NCBI GenBank assembly: GCA_029891345.1
Contig: CM057009.1
Coordinates: 298,879,466-298,943,465, forward strand
Reading direction: 5' to 3'
DNA from: Dryococelus australis
Taxonomy: Eukaryota > Arthropoda > Insecta > Phasmatodea > Phasmatidae
Length of the DNA stretch: 64,000 bases
Shown: positions 25,131 through 35,783 of the stretch, in pieces
Position numbering within the stretch: the first letter of the stretch is position 1
How the letters are laid out: the number at the start of each line of letters is the position of its first letter
Program-made: the position numbers and the translations under genes
Notes under the pieces: generated by a model
Databases searched by the model: none
The model's input: only the letters and a program-made list of their open reading frames with translations
Told to the model about the DNA's origin: nothing

Positions 25131-25740
25131 ATTTTATCCGTGTAAGAATCAAACATTTCAGTATGCAGTAAAATAATACTTGCAGGGTTTTAGTTTTGAT
25201 GTCGGCGGCTATAAATAGTTAAGCGTTTATAACAATATGAAATATTTAGTAACAACACATCTAAATGTTATGACCTTAAAATTAACAAAAAAAAATTGTA
25301 ATTCTTAAAATAAAGCATATTTTTAAAATAAAATATTGCCAAAATACAGGAATGTTTGTCAAATATTTTAATATAATCAGTGATACGGTAGTTATTTTAC
25401 GGTATGGAAAAAAAATTACTAATCCTAATAACTTACAATATTTACCGTGGTCAAAAATAATACTTTTTTTACATTAAAAACATTTTACTTACAGTTTATC
25501 CCAATACAATGGCGATTATTCTATTATGATTGGTAATATACTATCGATATATTCCAACTCGAGCATGGTATAAAACACCTAGCACTTAATATGGTTATTT
25601 TAATAGTATATTCATTGACACATTGTTCCTACAACTAGCCACGAAAAGATAGACACATCTATTTTTGATAACTCGATATATTTAGTTCGATATTCCAGGT
25701 GCATCGAGGCTCAAGGAAAAGTATCGTCACCTTTCACCCA
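25131..25740. other. AT-rich noncoding DNA
   Basis: No recognisable feature. Confidence 0.55.
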
Positions 25741-25764
25741 GCAATTCCAAGCACACTCTGAATC

Positions 25765-25865
25765 GTGCCAGACGGTGCCGCTGGTCGGCGGGTTTTCTTG
25801 GGGTCTCGTGACCTCGATGTCCGGAGATGCCCAAACCTCATTCGTTTTCATTTCCCGATTACTCT
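25765..25865 (+). repeat. Fragment of the tRNA-derived SINE body
   Basis: GGTCGGCGGGTTTTCTTGGG followed by a pyrimidine-rich stretch resembles the body of the 50-kb SINE, which reads GGTTGGCGGGTTTTCTCCGG. The tRNA-like head is missing. This is an old, truncated copy. Confidence 0.4.
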
Positions 25866-27473
25866 TTCAGGAAGAAGGAGGTGGGAAATCTTCGTACCTC
25901 ATACCAACTCCATAATGTAGAACGTGAAATAGTGGTAACCTAGACCAGAATTGGATTTGAATTAGATCAAGTCTGCTTGGCAAATATTTTAATATTTATT
26001 GACAAATAATTTAACCATGTGTGATTTTAACAGAAATAACACCACAAACAGACATTTAGCATTGACTTGTAAAATACACTTAACATGGTGGCATTCTGAC
26101 CCTTCGCAATACACTTCTCCTAGAACTGGTTACTGGAATTGTGCATACAGTTCCATATTACACCATTACCTTAGTCCATTCCAAGCTCTCTGTTACGTTG
26201 TGAATGATGAGGATCGCGAAATGTCTAACCTTCTTTCGCGAAACAGTGAACTTGAGAAACAATTTTTTTTTCTTTTTCTCGAGTTTACATTTTTTACTCG
26301 TAGACTAGTATTTTTTTGCTTGTCTGGTTACATATTTCTACACGCTCCATGCTTCTTATTAACCTTAAATTCTTGTCCATCACGCAGATAAAAGATTTTT
26401 CTGTACACCGAAGTTGGAGTTAGGTGCATTTTTGCAATAAGTTGCGGATCTTACACGCATACTGAATTAGTGCTGTTGCTGGTCCTAATTTTGCGGGTGC
26501 AATTCTCACAATTCGCTTACAAACTCGTCAAGTATAAAGGTTGAAAAGTTATGCGCAAGGATCAGTTACGCCCGACGAAACGTCTGTGCACTGTGAAGAT
26601 GCAGACTCCAAAAAAATTGAATTGAATAACTATTAGTATTGCAGATACAGTTAAAAAATATATAAAATTACGCGAAGGTGAAACGTGTAAGAATAAGTTA
26701 AGGAAATGTGTAAAAGTAAAATTGTGGATGTAAGTTGAAGTATAATTGATTTAGCTCTCAGCAGTCAGGTGCAAAATTATTTTCCTGTTTTTAAATATTT
26801 TATCATTGTTTTGCAACGTACCTATTTCAAAATTCTTTTCATAATCATCTATATTTGGCGTTCTTATTGTAAAGAAATAAATTTCTCTATTCTGTAACCT
26901 AAAACTTGATGATAATAATCCTAGTATTACCTGGTTATGGGTCGAGAGTACGTATGCACGAGGACAGGTGGGAATTAGTTATCTGCGGGAACGAATGCAT
27001 AGCCGTGCGTCTGTACGCGGTGAGAGGTTGATGGAAAGGAAGGGGAGGAAAGAAGCGGGGGAATTTTTTCATGTTTTTGTGTCCTGGGAAGATAGACACT
27101 CCAGCTTTCTTATCAGCAATGGAGCCGATAACCAAATTTAAAAATCAATGTTAAATTTACAATACTTTATAAGTAGCATTCGATTTATTTTTAGTACAGT
27201 ACATTTATTAGAAAAGGCTAATGAAATCCGCGAGCAATGTTTATTTTTGTATAACGATGTGCATTCTGCAGTACTCCTTATGCTTTTAGGTAGCGTAGAC
27301 TACAGAAAAACACGTAAAATACTTCTCCCCTCCCCCCTACCTAAGCGCCAAACACCCGGTAGCCTACCTCCTTCTAACGTGCAACTATTTCGTATTTAAT
27401 GATTTGTCAAAGAAAAAATTTTCTTATTAGGTTCGCACTATGCATCACAACTGGGTTTACTTATATGTTTCAG
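25866..27473. other. Noncoding DNA
   Basis: No gene recognised. A 130-codon open frame at 25999-26391 has no recognisable motif. AAATTAAGAACGCC-type simple AT-rich sequence dominates from about 26600 to 26900. Confidence 0.5.
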
Positions 27474-27474
27474 A

Positions 27475-27684
27475 CAACTTCGCTGTACAAGGAAGCCAGA
27501 AGGATGTCGTGCGCGGGCTACAATGAAACTACATGAAGGTGCTCCAATCACTCCTTCTGTAAGCAGTCCGTTGCATTCCCACCCTCCGGACCCTAAGCTA
27601 AAACATTCCTATGAATTAAGAGAACATCTGCTAACTCATTCTCGCAGTGAAGCGATTGAACTAAGCAAGATTTATGCAGAATAA
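27475..27684 (+). pseudogene. FLYWCH-type zinc-finger fragment of a MULE-family gene
   Basis: Directly after a splice-acceptor-like ATATGTTTCAG, the frame reads QLRCTRKPEGCRARATMKLH, later H-S-H-P-P-D-P, ending at TAA (27682-27684). FLYWCH fingers bind zinc through two Cys and two His and end with C-x-A-R and H-x-H-P-P patterns, as here. The upstream F-L-Y-W half is not seen and could lie on another exon. In insects this finger commonly stands at the N-terminus of MULE transposase-like proteins, and a MULE core lies 1.1 kb downstream on the same strand. GTTAGA just past the stop could be a donor. The gene could be split or decayed. Confidence 0.65.
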
Positions 27685-28194
27685 TCACAAAGGTTAGACT
27701 TGAAACAGATACATCAGCAAATTAAAATGTCTCTACCGCAGTGGCGGCGGCCGCGTTGTTCTGTTCTCCACCCATCGGAACACATCTGTCTGATTAGTTA
27801 CATCACGTTATACTTTCACCACCACCACCACCGCATCCACCTCCACCACCGCGGTCGCTACGTCTCCATTGCAGAAGTACCATAATGCATTATAAAATAT
27901 GTCAACGCATTTTGAATCCTACATACGAACAGTCCAAATAGAAAATTGAAACAGCGATTTCAAAAGAAAAAAAATGAAGAAAGAAACAATTTCATGATTG
28001 TAATGAGTAATTCCATATTTATTAAAAGTAATCCCATTTCAAATTTCACTGCAATGGCACTGTTCACAAAGGGGGCAAAATAATTTTGTTACTTTTCGTT
28101 TTATATAATGGCCTACCTATGTTGAATTTGCGTAGTATAAACGCATTCGCTTATCTAATAATCACAATGCCGTTTGATAGATCTTGTATCCACG

Positions 28195-28506
28195 TTAAGG
28201 CAGATTCTCACCCACCATCTTGGATTTATGGAATTTTTTTCGCCATACTCTGGAAATACAGTTTTGTATCATGGTTTTTGGAACGACAGAGCACAGAGCA
28301 TTGCTTAGTGCATTGTCCTAGGTCAGTATTTATTGGTTACTGTTGATATCGTTGCCTTTGTAATCGTTCGCAATAAATAACCTCGATAAAGTTTGGGAAG
28401 CGGTTATTTAGGATATATCGTGCGGGAAATCTCAATATTCCTTCAGAAATAGAAGCGTTGGGAAAATACCGATAAATCCAAGATGGCGGGTGGGAATCCG
28501 CTTTAA
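28195..28506. mobile_element. 304-bp MITE flanked by TTAA (piggyBac-like)
   Basis: The left end (28199 on) is GGCAGATTCTCACCCACCAT and the right end on the minus strand is AGCGGATTCCCACCCGCCAT. The terminal 31 bases match with four mismatches, all transitions. TTAA stands on both sides (28195-28198 and 28503-28506). Duplication of TTAA is the mark of piggyBac-type transposition, so the family assignment is inferred from it. There is no transposase. Both strands can encode the same short peptide at the termini only because the ends are inverted copies. Confidence 0.8.
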
Positions 28507-28767
28507 GTATATATAACATGTACTCGATACATGTATGGGAACGTTACTTCATTGCCGCAAAAAGAAACTGAGCGGGTCTTTCAAAAGTTCTTAAATAATC
28601 GTGACAGAAGTGCTGTAAAAGTCGTAAGTTACATTATAGTACCGAGGAAAATTATTTAATTTAAAAACGTATCCTTTGTATTTTGTGCTGACGGGAAATG
28701 TAAATATATTTCTCAAGTTGTTTTCTGAATGGAATGCATATTAATATTAACTATTATTTTTTTTCAG

Positions 28768-29057
28768 GGATTTCCAGTTTTTTTTTCTCACTGATGACAA
28801 ACAAGTCACAAGAGACGCGCAGAGCTGTCCTCGAAAAATGTAAAGTGATGAAACCCTCTTGTCAAATTTCCAGCATCTTTACAGATTTCGAGCGGGCACT
28901 AATAAACGGAGTCACTAGTGTGTACTCAGATGTAGCACATTATGGGCGCTGGTTCCACTTCTGTCGAGTAAATAATACAATGAATCGTGTTAGGGATATA
29001 AAAAAAAATATTTCTATTACAAAGCGTTTACCGACAATAATAAATTGTAATACATAA
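28768..29057 (+). pseudogene. MULE transposase core fragment (exon-like)
   Basis: After TTTTTTTTCAG (acceptor-like, ending 28767) the frame reads FSLMTNKSQETRRAVLEKCK, then IFTDFERALINGVTSVYSD and HYGRWFHFC. MULE-type transposases have a F-x-L-M-x-x-K core, a T-D-F-E-x-A motif carrying a catalytic Asp, and G-C-x-F-H-F. Here the Cys of that last motif is Arg (one base change) and a T-run is one base off the expected frame. GTAAAT at 28968 is a plausible donor, giving a 200-base exon. The MULE C-terminal part is 12.7 kb downstream on the same strand. Confidence 0.8.
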
Positions 29058-29339
29058 ATGATTCAAGTGCCTATCTCTCATGACGTATGCAGTTCGGTGT
29101 GGTTGTGCTAAAAACATCGTAACAAGCAAATTCTATATTAATTACCCACAGGCATCCCGCCATCGTTTCGCTCAGGTTTTATTAAAATACATACCTATAT
29201 ATGTAAGAGTTTTAATTGATTATCGGAAATACATTTATCGTCGCATTAGTGTTGGTTTTTTAGTATGATGTATTTTTACTAACGGTTTCCAAAAATTAAT
29301 GTACCTTTTTCTACGATGTATAAAAAATCAATTATTAAT
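29058..29339. other. AT-rich noncoding DNA
   Basis: No recognisable feature up to the start of the minisatellite. Confidence 0.5.
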
Positions 29340-29984
29340 GACTACCTACGACTACCTGCGACTACTAGTGACTAATATCGACAACGAGTGACCGCCTGCG
29401 ACTACACGCGAATACCGTGACTACCTGCAACAACCCGCGACTATTTACGACTACCCTCAAATACCTGTGACTACCCACGACTATTTGTGAATACCAGCGA
29501 CTACTTGCGACTACCCACGACTACTTGCGACTACCCGCGACTACTTGTGGCCGCCTGCGAATGCATGCGACTACGTGACTACCTGCGACCACCCGCGACT
29601 ATTTACGACTACCGACGACTACCTGCAACTGCCCACGATTACTTGCGACTACACGCGACTAATTGTGACCGCCTGCCACTACATGGGACTATCGTGAATA
29701 CCTGCGACCACTCGCGACTATTTACGACTACCCGCTACTACCTGCTACTACTACTTGCGATTACTTGTGACCGCCTGCGACTACATGCGACTACTCTGAC
29801 TGCTTGCGACCACCCACGATTATTTACGATTATACGCGACTACCTGCGACTACCCGCAACTACTTGCGACTATTTGTGACCGCCTGCAACTACATGCGAC
29901 TACCGTGACCACATGTGACCACGCTCGACTATTTACGACTACCCCGACTACCCGCGACTACTTGCGACTACCCTCGACTACTTG
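29340..29984. repeat. GACTAC minisatellite, left block
   Basis: This is a tandem array of 10-bp units of the type CGACTACCTG / CGACTACTTG / CGACTACCCG. A higher-order pattern is visible: TGTGACCGCCTGCGACTACA followed by a 9-bp variant unit (ACCGTGACT) recurs at about 29390, 29548, 29668, 29768 and 29877, so longer blocks of roughly 100-160 bases are themselves repeated. Variation concentrates at CpG, where CGAC becomes TGAC or CAAC. The array is cut at 29984 by the retroelement. Confidence 0.95.
29969..29984. repeat. Left target-site duplication of the R1-clade element
   Basis: TACCCTCGACTACTTG here is identical to 33810-33825 on the other side of the insertion. R1-clade elements are known for duplications of about this length (14 bp for R1). 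Because the target is a repeat, part of the match could be microhomology. Confidence 0.85.
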
Positions 29985-29985
29985 G

Positions 29986-31931
29986 AGAGAGCTGGTTACG
30001 GATAGGGGAATCCAAGACCCCTGGGGATTGGTCTATCGAATGGTGACGGGAAAGATTAGAGGAAACGAGGTGCTTCCCGCCCTCGAGTCTGATGAACAGC
30101 TTTTGCAGACACCCGAAGAGATCACGAGGCATTTGCTTGAAAAGCTTTTGCCCGATGATACTGCGGTAGGGGAGACCGAGTATCACGAGAGAGTTAGGGC
30201 AGAACAGCTGAGCCCCATGGAAACTGAAAATACTGCACCATTCTCCCTTAAGGATTTGGATGCGACTGTCAGGAAGACGAAATTGAGAAAAGCTCCTGGA
30301 AAGGATGGAATGACAGGGGAAATGCTCCTACGTGCATATCCTCGTATACGTCATGACATGTTGCAGTTGTTCAATGATTGCCTTTCAGAAGGGATATTTC
30401 CATCTGGGTGGAAGGAAGGCCACCTCATAGTGATCTGTAAAGGTGCCGGGAGGAACCCGAGAAAGGCGAACTCGTACAGGCCAACAACGCTTCTCCCAGT
30501 AATGGGGAAGATGTTGGAGCGCCTATTAAACCAAAGGCTGATGCAATACCTGGACATTGTCCAAGGTATTCATCCTCGCCAGTACGGGTTCACAAAAGGT
30601 AAGAGCACTGAATTGGCGATTATTGATATGGTCGAACAGGTGAAAACCTACGACCAGACCTATGTCATGGTAGTATCCTTGGATATCGCGGGAGCATTTG
30701 ACAATGCTTGGTGGCCACAAATATTGTGGCAACTTCGCTTGTTGGAGTGCCCCGTGAACATTTATGGGATGATAAGATCCTTCCTGACAGACCGCAAGTG
30801 CACCCTGGAAATGGGTGAACACAAGGAAGAAAAGGTGTTGACCAATGGTTGCCCACAAGGTTCAGTCCTTGGTCCGATTCTCTGGAACGTGATCTTTGAG
30901 GGCCTGCTACGTCTGGATCTGCCGCATGCTGCTTGGTCTATGGCTATGCGGACGATGACTTGCTACTTGTCCCAGCCTGGTCACTGAAAGAACTGGAAGA
31001 TAAGAGGGATATAGCTCTGAAAATGGTTGAGGAGTGGGCTGGAAGGTTCAAATTGGACCTTTCAGTCGACAAAATCAATGCCATATTTCTTAAGGGCACT
31101 CTTAAGCGGAACCCCATGATCAGGTTTGGGGGAAGAGTAATCAGTATGGTCACTGAGATGAAATATCTCGGTGTCATTCTGGACAGTCGTCTAGCGTTCC
31201 ATGCACATGTTCGCTATGCAGTAAACAGAGCGGTAACGATGTTTCACCGGTTGAGGGTGGTAGCGCCTGCAAACTGGGGGCTTGAGTACCGGACGTTAAA
31301 GCTTATGTACAAGCCTGTCTTTCTGCCCAACCTCACGTACGCGTGTGGGCTGTGGTATCCGGAGGCGGAGTGTGTCCATGGGAAAAGGGCCATAAATAGT
31401 GCTCAAAAAGCTGCACTGTTGGGGATTACCAAGGCTTATAGGACAACTTCAGGTGATGCTCTCCAGCTTATTACTGGGGAGATCCTTCTGGATCTGTTGG
31501 TGGTGCAGATGGGGACCATCTCTCGTAGGAGAAAGCGGGGAGTAATTCCCACAGCTGAACTGAGAGAGATGAGGGAGGCCACACTAACAGCTTGGCAGAC
31601 CAGATGGGACCTTAGTGTTAAGGGTTGCCTGACGCACGGTTTGTTCCCTTGTGTAAGGGAGAAACTGAGATTGGGGAAGTGGCTCGAAGTGGGACACTAC
31701 TACGCTCAGTTCTTGACCGGGCACGGGAACTTCCGTGCTAAGATGTCTTCCCTGGGCCTGGTAGAGGATCCCCACTGCGTGGTATGTGGCGAGGATGATA
31801 CCTCCACTCACACTCTGGAATGCCCCAAGATTGAAGACCTAAGTATTGAATTTGAGGGGAATCATGGACCTCTCTGCCTCGGGCTTATGCTCGGGATAGG
31901 GACAAGACGTCTTGCTTGTTTAAATACCTAA
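29986..31931 (+). pseudogene. Reverse transcriptase (R1-clade pol), truncated and frameshifted
   Basis: The protein copies the element's RNA into DNA at the target site. Visible order: KLRKAPGKDGMTGE finger motif near 30284; SLDIAGAFDNAWWP with a catalytic Asp (about 30676-30717), the DNAWWP form being typical of R1/TRAS/SART relatives; NGCPQGSVLGPILWN (about 30844-30888); YADD active site (30945-30956). After the thumb region comes a C-x2-C-x7-H-x3-C knuckle (about 31776-31823). One frameshift near 30930, just before YADD, splits it into frames of about 330 and 332 residues. The apurinic-like endonuclease domain usual at the N-terminus is absent because of 5' truncation. A translation begun farther upstream would run through the minisatellite and is meaningless. 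Confidence 0.92.
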
Positions 31932-32042
31932 CAAGAGTGGGTAAAAGAAGGGCAGAGTTTGACGTCTGGTGGTCGGGCCCTCAGTTGAGTTTGGACCTGG
32001 ACTTGTCGGAGGTGAACAATGGGAGGGAAGAGACTGGGATAG

Positions 32043-32984
32043 ATGTTGAAATCCATAATGGGTGACCACATCTTCCCAGTCATAATCTTGGATGATGGGG
32101 GTGGCCCAACAAATCCCCCACAATCTTTGGATAATTTGGAACAACCTTCTAGGGTGCATGGATTGAACCCCTGCAACCCCCCCCCCCCTCCAGGATAGAA
32201 GCAACATCAGAAAAGGGAAACAAACTACCCAGGTCTACGTCATTAACGCGAGTTATAGACCTAGAACCACATATGTCAAGTGGACAAGGCTCTCAAGAGA
32301 GAGCCACCTGGTTGGCTGTGTGCATGGAGCCCTGTGGTCTTTGTGCGTGAGGGCTTTGCTCGTGTTACTATTCACATGAGCAAGCTCAAACACGATAACA
32401 GATGGAGAACTGTCTGTGCCTTGTCCCATGCCAGGGAGGTATGGTCAACGGGAGTGCCCATGGAGGAGGTACGGATCGAACAGCTCCGAAGTATCGAGGC
32501 TGAGAGGGAAGTCTTCCTCCATAAAGCACCAATGAGAAAATCGTTGGCAACCCCAGAGGAAGTCAAAACAATTGAAATTGACTGGCCGGATGAGAAGAAC
32601 ATGGTGGATGCTGCTGTACAGGCCTGACCTGCACAAGCAGATCCTAATGATCCGCAATGGCTGTATAACGACCTAATCAGGGGAGCGATGTTAACTAAGT
32701 GGGAAGATCTGACGACGTCAGCTCTTGCCCTTGTCATAAGGAACATGGAGGGGGGAGATAAGGTACTCTTTCCTAGAATGGCGACTGTGGACAGGCTTGT
32801 CGTCGCCCAGACAGGCCTGCCGACCAAACATACAGAGTTGGTCACTCTGATAAAGGAATGTTTCTGGCATAGGGGCGAAAGATTCGTAGAATCTGACGTC
32901 CTTCAGGATGCCGTCCGCACATACGGGAGGCGTACTTTTGATTACAGTAAGCCCTTCAATGGGTACACTGTGGTCATGTACTAG
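32043..32984 (+). pseudogene. Unrecognised reading frame 3' of the reverse transcriptase
   Basis: A coding-like region follows the pol stop by about 110 bases. It starts MLKSIMGDHIFPVIIL, passes a poly-C run (32176-32187) that throws the frame, then VIDLEPHM, and continues as REPPGWLCAWSPVVFV, VPMEEVRIEQLRSIEAER, KTIEIDWPDEKNMVDA and, after one TGA (32625-32627), MLTKWEDLTTSALALV to a TAG at 32982-32984. Compared with the copy at 37911-38382 this one lacks two bases near 32300. I recognise no domain; the region after 32280 is mostly hydrophilic and acidic. R1-clade elements are not known to me to have a third ORF here, so it may be lineage-specific or a nested passenger. Confidence 0.55.
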
Positions 32985-33809
32985 TCCTTCGCTTCGGCTG
33001 GCATCCTACCACCAGTTTGGTCACGCTACACAGAAGTGACACGCCCCTCCCCCTGGGAGGGGCCTGGACGGGTGGAGGAAGGATCTGGGAGGAATGGTTC
33101 GATTAGAAGAATCTATCGAACAGGATGGAGAAAATATGGCAAAGTAGAAATGAATTCCTTCCCATTGAGCCTCCAACCGCCCGGCCAGTAGCAAATACAC
33201 CCGAACTAGACAACCTTGGAAAAGACGACGTGCTGAGCAAAGCTCACGCATATTTTACCGGATGGACAAAGTTGAAAGCAAATGTTTGAGTTTTATTAAG
33301 ATTGACAAGGCAAAGCGGAATAGCGCGCAGCGATGGAACTGAATGTATCTTTGTGTGCATGAGTGCCGATTCGGAATGTTATTTTTGGGTTTTCGTAACA
33401 AGCTCTTTGCGTCAGGGGGCGAGGTGGAGGGGGATGTTACTGGTTACCGGACATCCCCTGAAACTAAGTCCGGCACAACCCAGACGCACTGAGCCGAGAA
33501 GGCAGTTATGGGAATACCATCATGCTTAAATTTCAATCGAGTAGGATTTGCGCTGTCGCGTATTTAGTTAGTGTGTGAGTGAGTAGATTAGTAGTAGTGT
33601 TCTTTTTCAACTTTCGGACAGCATGGCGGTTTCAAAATTGCAAAGTTCCCGGTGGTTACCTGAGATCAAAAGAGCCGATTTAGCTTTTTGTTTGTGGGGG
33701 CTTAAGTAGCTTGGCTAGAAAGAAGCGCTCCAGGTATGACCTTTTAATAGGTATCGGCCACCTGGAGGGGAGGTTTGGTGAGGCCAGCGCCGGTTCCACC
33801 GGGAACTTA
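32985..33809. other. 3' untranslated region of the R1-clade element
   Basis: No coding frame was recognised between the third reading frame and the right target duplication. GC content is higher than in genomic DNA outside. A CCCCTCCCCCTGGGAGGGGC inverted pair near 33043 could form a hairpin. Confidence 0.5.
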
Positions 33810-33825
33810 TACCCTCGACTACTTG
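33810..33825. repeat. Right target-site duplication of the R1-clade element
   Basis: TACCCTCGACTACTTG, identical to the left copy at 29969-29984. It resumes the minisatellite directly. Confidence 0.85.
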
Positions 33826-35783
33826 TAACCACCTGCGAATACATTGGATTACCGTGACTACCTGCAACCACCCGCAACTATTTTCGACTACCCTCGAATA
33901 CCTGCGACTAACCGCAACTACTTGCTACTAACCGCGATTACTTGCTACTAACCGCGACTACATGCGACTACCGTAACTACCTGCGACCAACCGCGATTAT
34001 TTGCTACTATCTGCGACTACTTGCGACTACCCGCTACTACTTGTGACTGCCTGCGACAGCATGAGACTACCGTGACTACCTGCGACCACCCGCGACAATT
34101 TATGACTAACCCCGACTACCTGAGACTACCCGCGACTACTTGCTACTACCCGCAACTACTTGCGACTACTTGCGACCGCCTGCGACTACATGCGATTACC
34201 GTGACTACATGCGACAACGCTCGACTATTTACGACTACCCCCGACTACCCGCAACTACTTGTAACCACCTGTGAATACATTTGATTACCGTGACTACCTG
34301 CAACCACCCACGACTATTTACGACTACCCTCAAATACCTGTGACTTCCCACGACTATTTGTGAATACCCGCGACTACTTGCGACAACCCGCGTCATCTTG
34401 AGATTACCTGCTACTACGTGCGACTACCCGTGACTACTCGCGATTACCCGCGACTACTTGTGACCGCCTGTGACTACCTGCAACTACCGTGACTACCTGC
34501 GACCACCCGCAACTATTTACGACTACCCGCGAATACCTGAGACTACCGGCGACTACTTGCGACTACCCGCTACTACTTCTGACCGCCTGCGACTACATGC
34601 TACTACCGTGACTACCTGCGACCACTCGCGACTATTTTCGACTACCCGCTACTACCTTCTACTACTTGCGACTACTTGTGACAGTCTGCGACTACATGCG
34701 ACTACCGTGACTTCCTGCGACCACACACGATTATTTACGACTATACGCGACTACCTGCGACTACCCGCAACTACTTGCGACTATTTGTAACCGCCTGCGA
34801 ATACATTGGACTACTGTGATTACCTACAACCACCCGCAACTATTTTCAACTACCCTCGAATACCTGCGACTAACCGCGACTACTTGCTACTACCCGCGAC
34901 TACTTGTGACCGCCTGCGACTACATGCGACTACCGTGACTACCTGTGACCACCCGCTATTATTTGCGACTACCTGCGACTACATGCGACTACCCGCTACT
35001 ACTTTTGACTGCCTGCGACTCCATGAGACTACCGTGATTACCTGCAACCCCCCGCGACAATTTATGACTAACCCCGACTACCTGCGACTAACCGCGACTA
35101 CTTGCTACTACCCGCGACTACTTGTGACCGCCTGCGACTACATGCGACTACCGTGATTACCTGTGACTACCCGCGACTATTTACGACTACCCGTGACTAC
35201 CTGTGACTACTTGCGACTACCGTGACTACCTGCGACCACCCGCGATTATTTACGACCACACGCTACTACCTGCGACTACCTGCGAGTACTTGTGACCGCC
35301 TGCAACTGCACGCGACTACCGTGACTACCTGCGACAAACCCGTGACTCTTTATGACTACCCCCGACTACCTGCGACAACCCGCGATTACTTGCGACTACC
35401 CCCGACTACTTGTGACTGCCTGCGACTACATGCGACAACCGTGACTACCTGCAACCACCCGCGACTATTTATGACTACCCGCGACTACCTGCGTCTACCC
35501 GTGACTTCTTGCGACTACCCTCGACTACTTGTTACCGCCTGCGACTACTTGTTACCGGGACTACCCGTGACTACTCATGACTACTTGCGACTACCTGTGA
35601 CTACCTGTCACTTCCAGTGACTACATACGATTACCCGTGACTACCTGCAACTACCCGTGACTACTTGCGATTACCTGCAACTTCCTGTGATTAATTGCGA
35701 CTACCTGCGACTACCTGTAATTACTTGCGACTACCAATGACTAATACCTGCGACTACCGGCGTATACCTGCGACTACTTGTGA
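33826..35783. repeat. GACTAC minisatellite, right block
   Basis: This continues the 10-bp unit array for nearly 2 kb with the same higher-order pattern; TGTGACCGCCTGCGACTACA-like anchors recur near 34456, 34905 and 35125, with diverged copies between. Unit drift increases toward the right end. Thr/Cys/Leu-rich open frames within it are simple translations of the repeat. Confidence 0.95.

Larger units (their letters stand above)
29985..33809 (+). mobile_element. R1-clade non-LTR retrotransposon, 5'-truncated, inside the minisatellite
   Basis: A 3825-bp insertion bounded by the 16-bp duplication. It begins within the pol gene just upstream of the reverse transcriptase, so ORF1 and the endonuclease domain are missing, as expected for 5'-truncated LINE copies. 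Downstream are the reverse transcriptase, a Cys/His knuckle, and about 1.9 kb that includes an unrecognised reading frame. There is no poly-A tail; the 3' end reads CACCGGGAACTTA. R1-clade members often insert site-specifically in rDNA, telomeric or simple repeats, so preference for this minisatellite is possible but unproven. Confidence 0.85.

Noticed and set aside
24739..25152. Proline-rich and glycine-rich reading frames
   Set aside because: They are produced by poly-C/poly-G tracts inside a tRNA-derived SINE.
28086..28519. Two opposing small proteins sharing KADSHPPSWIY
   Set aside because: The shared peptide comes from the two inverted ends of a TTAA-flanked MITE.
29487..29879. Open Thr/Leu/Cys-rich frames across the GACTAC array, also at 34021-34284, 34470-34790, 34806-35156 and 35222-35620
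   Set aside because: They are direct translations of the 10-bp minisatellite; with a 10-bp unit the frame rotates and stops are simply rare. No domain or start context supports a protein.
29340..35783. CRISPR array
   Set aside because: The repeats are contiguous 10-bp units without spacers, and the sequence is eukaryotic.
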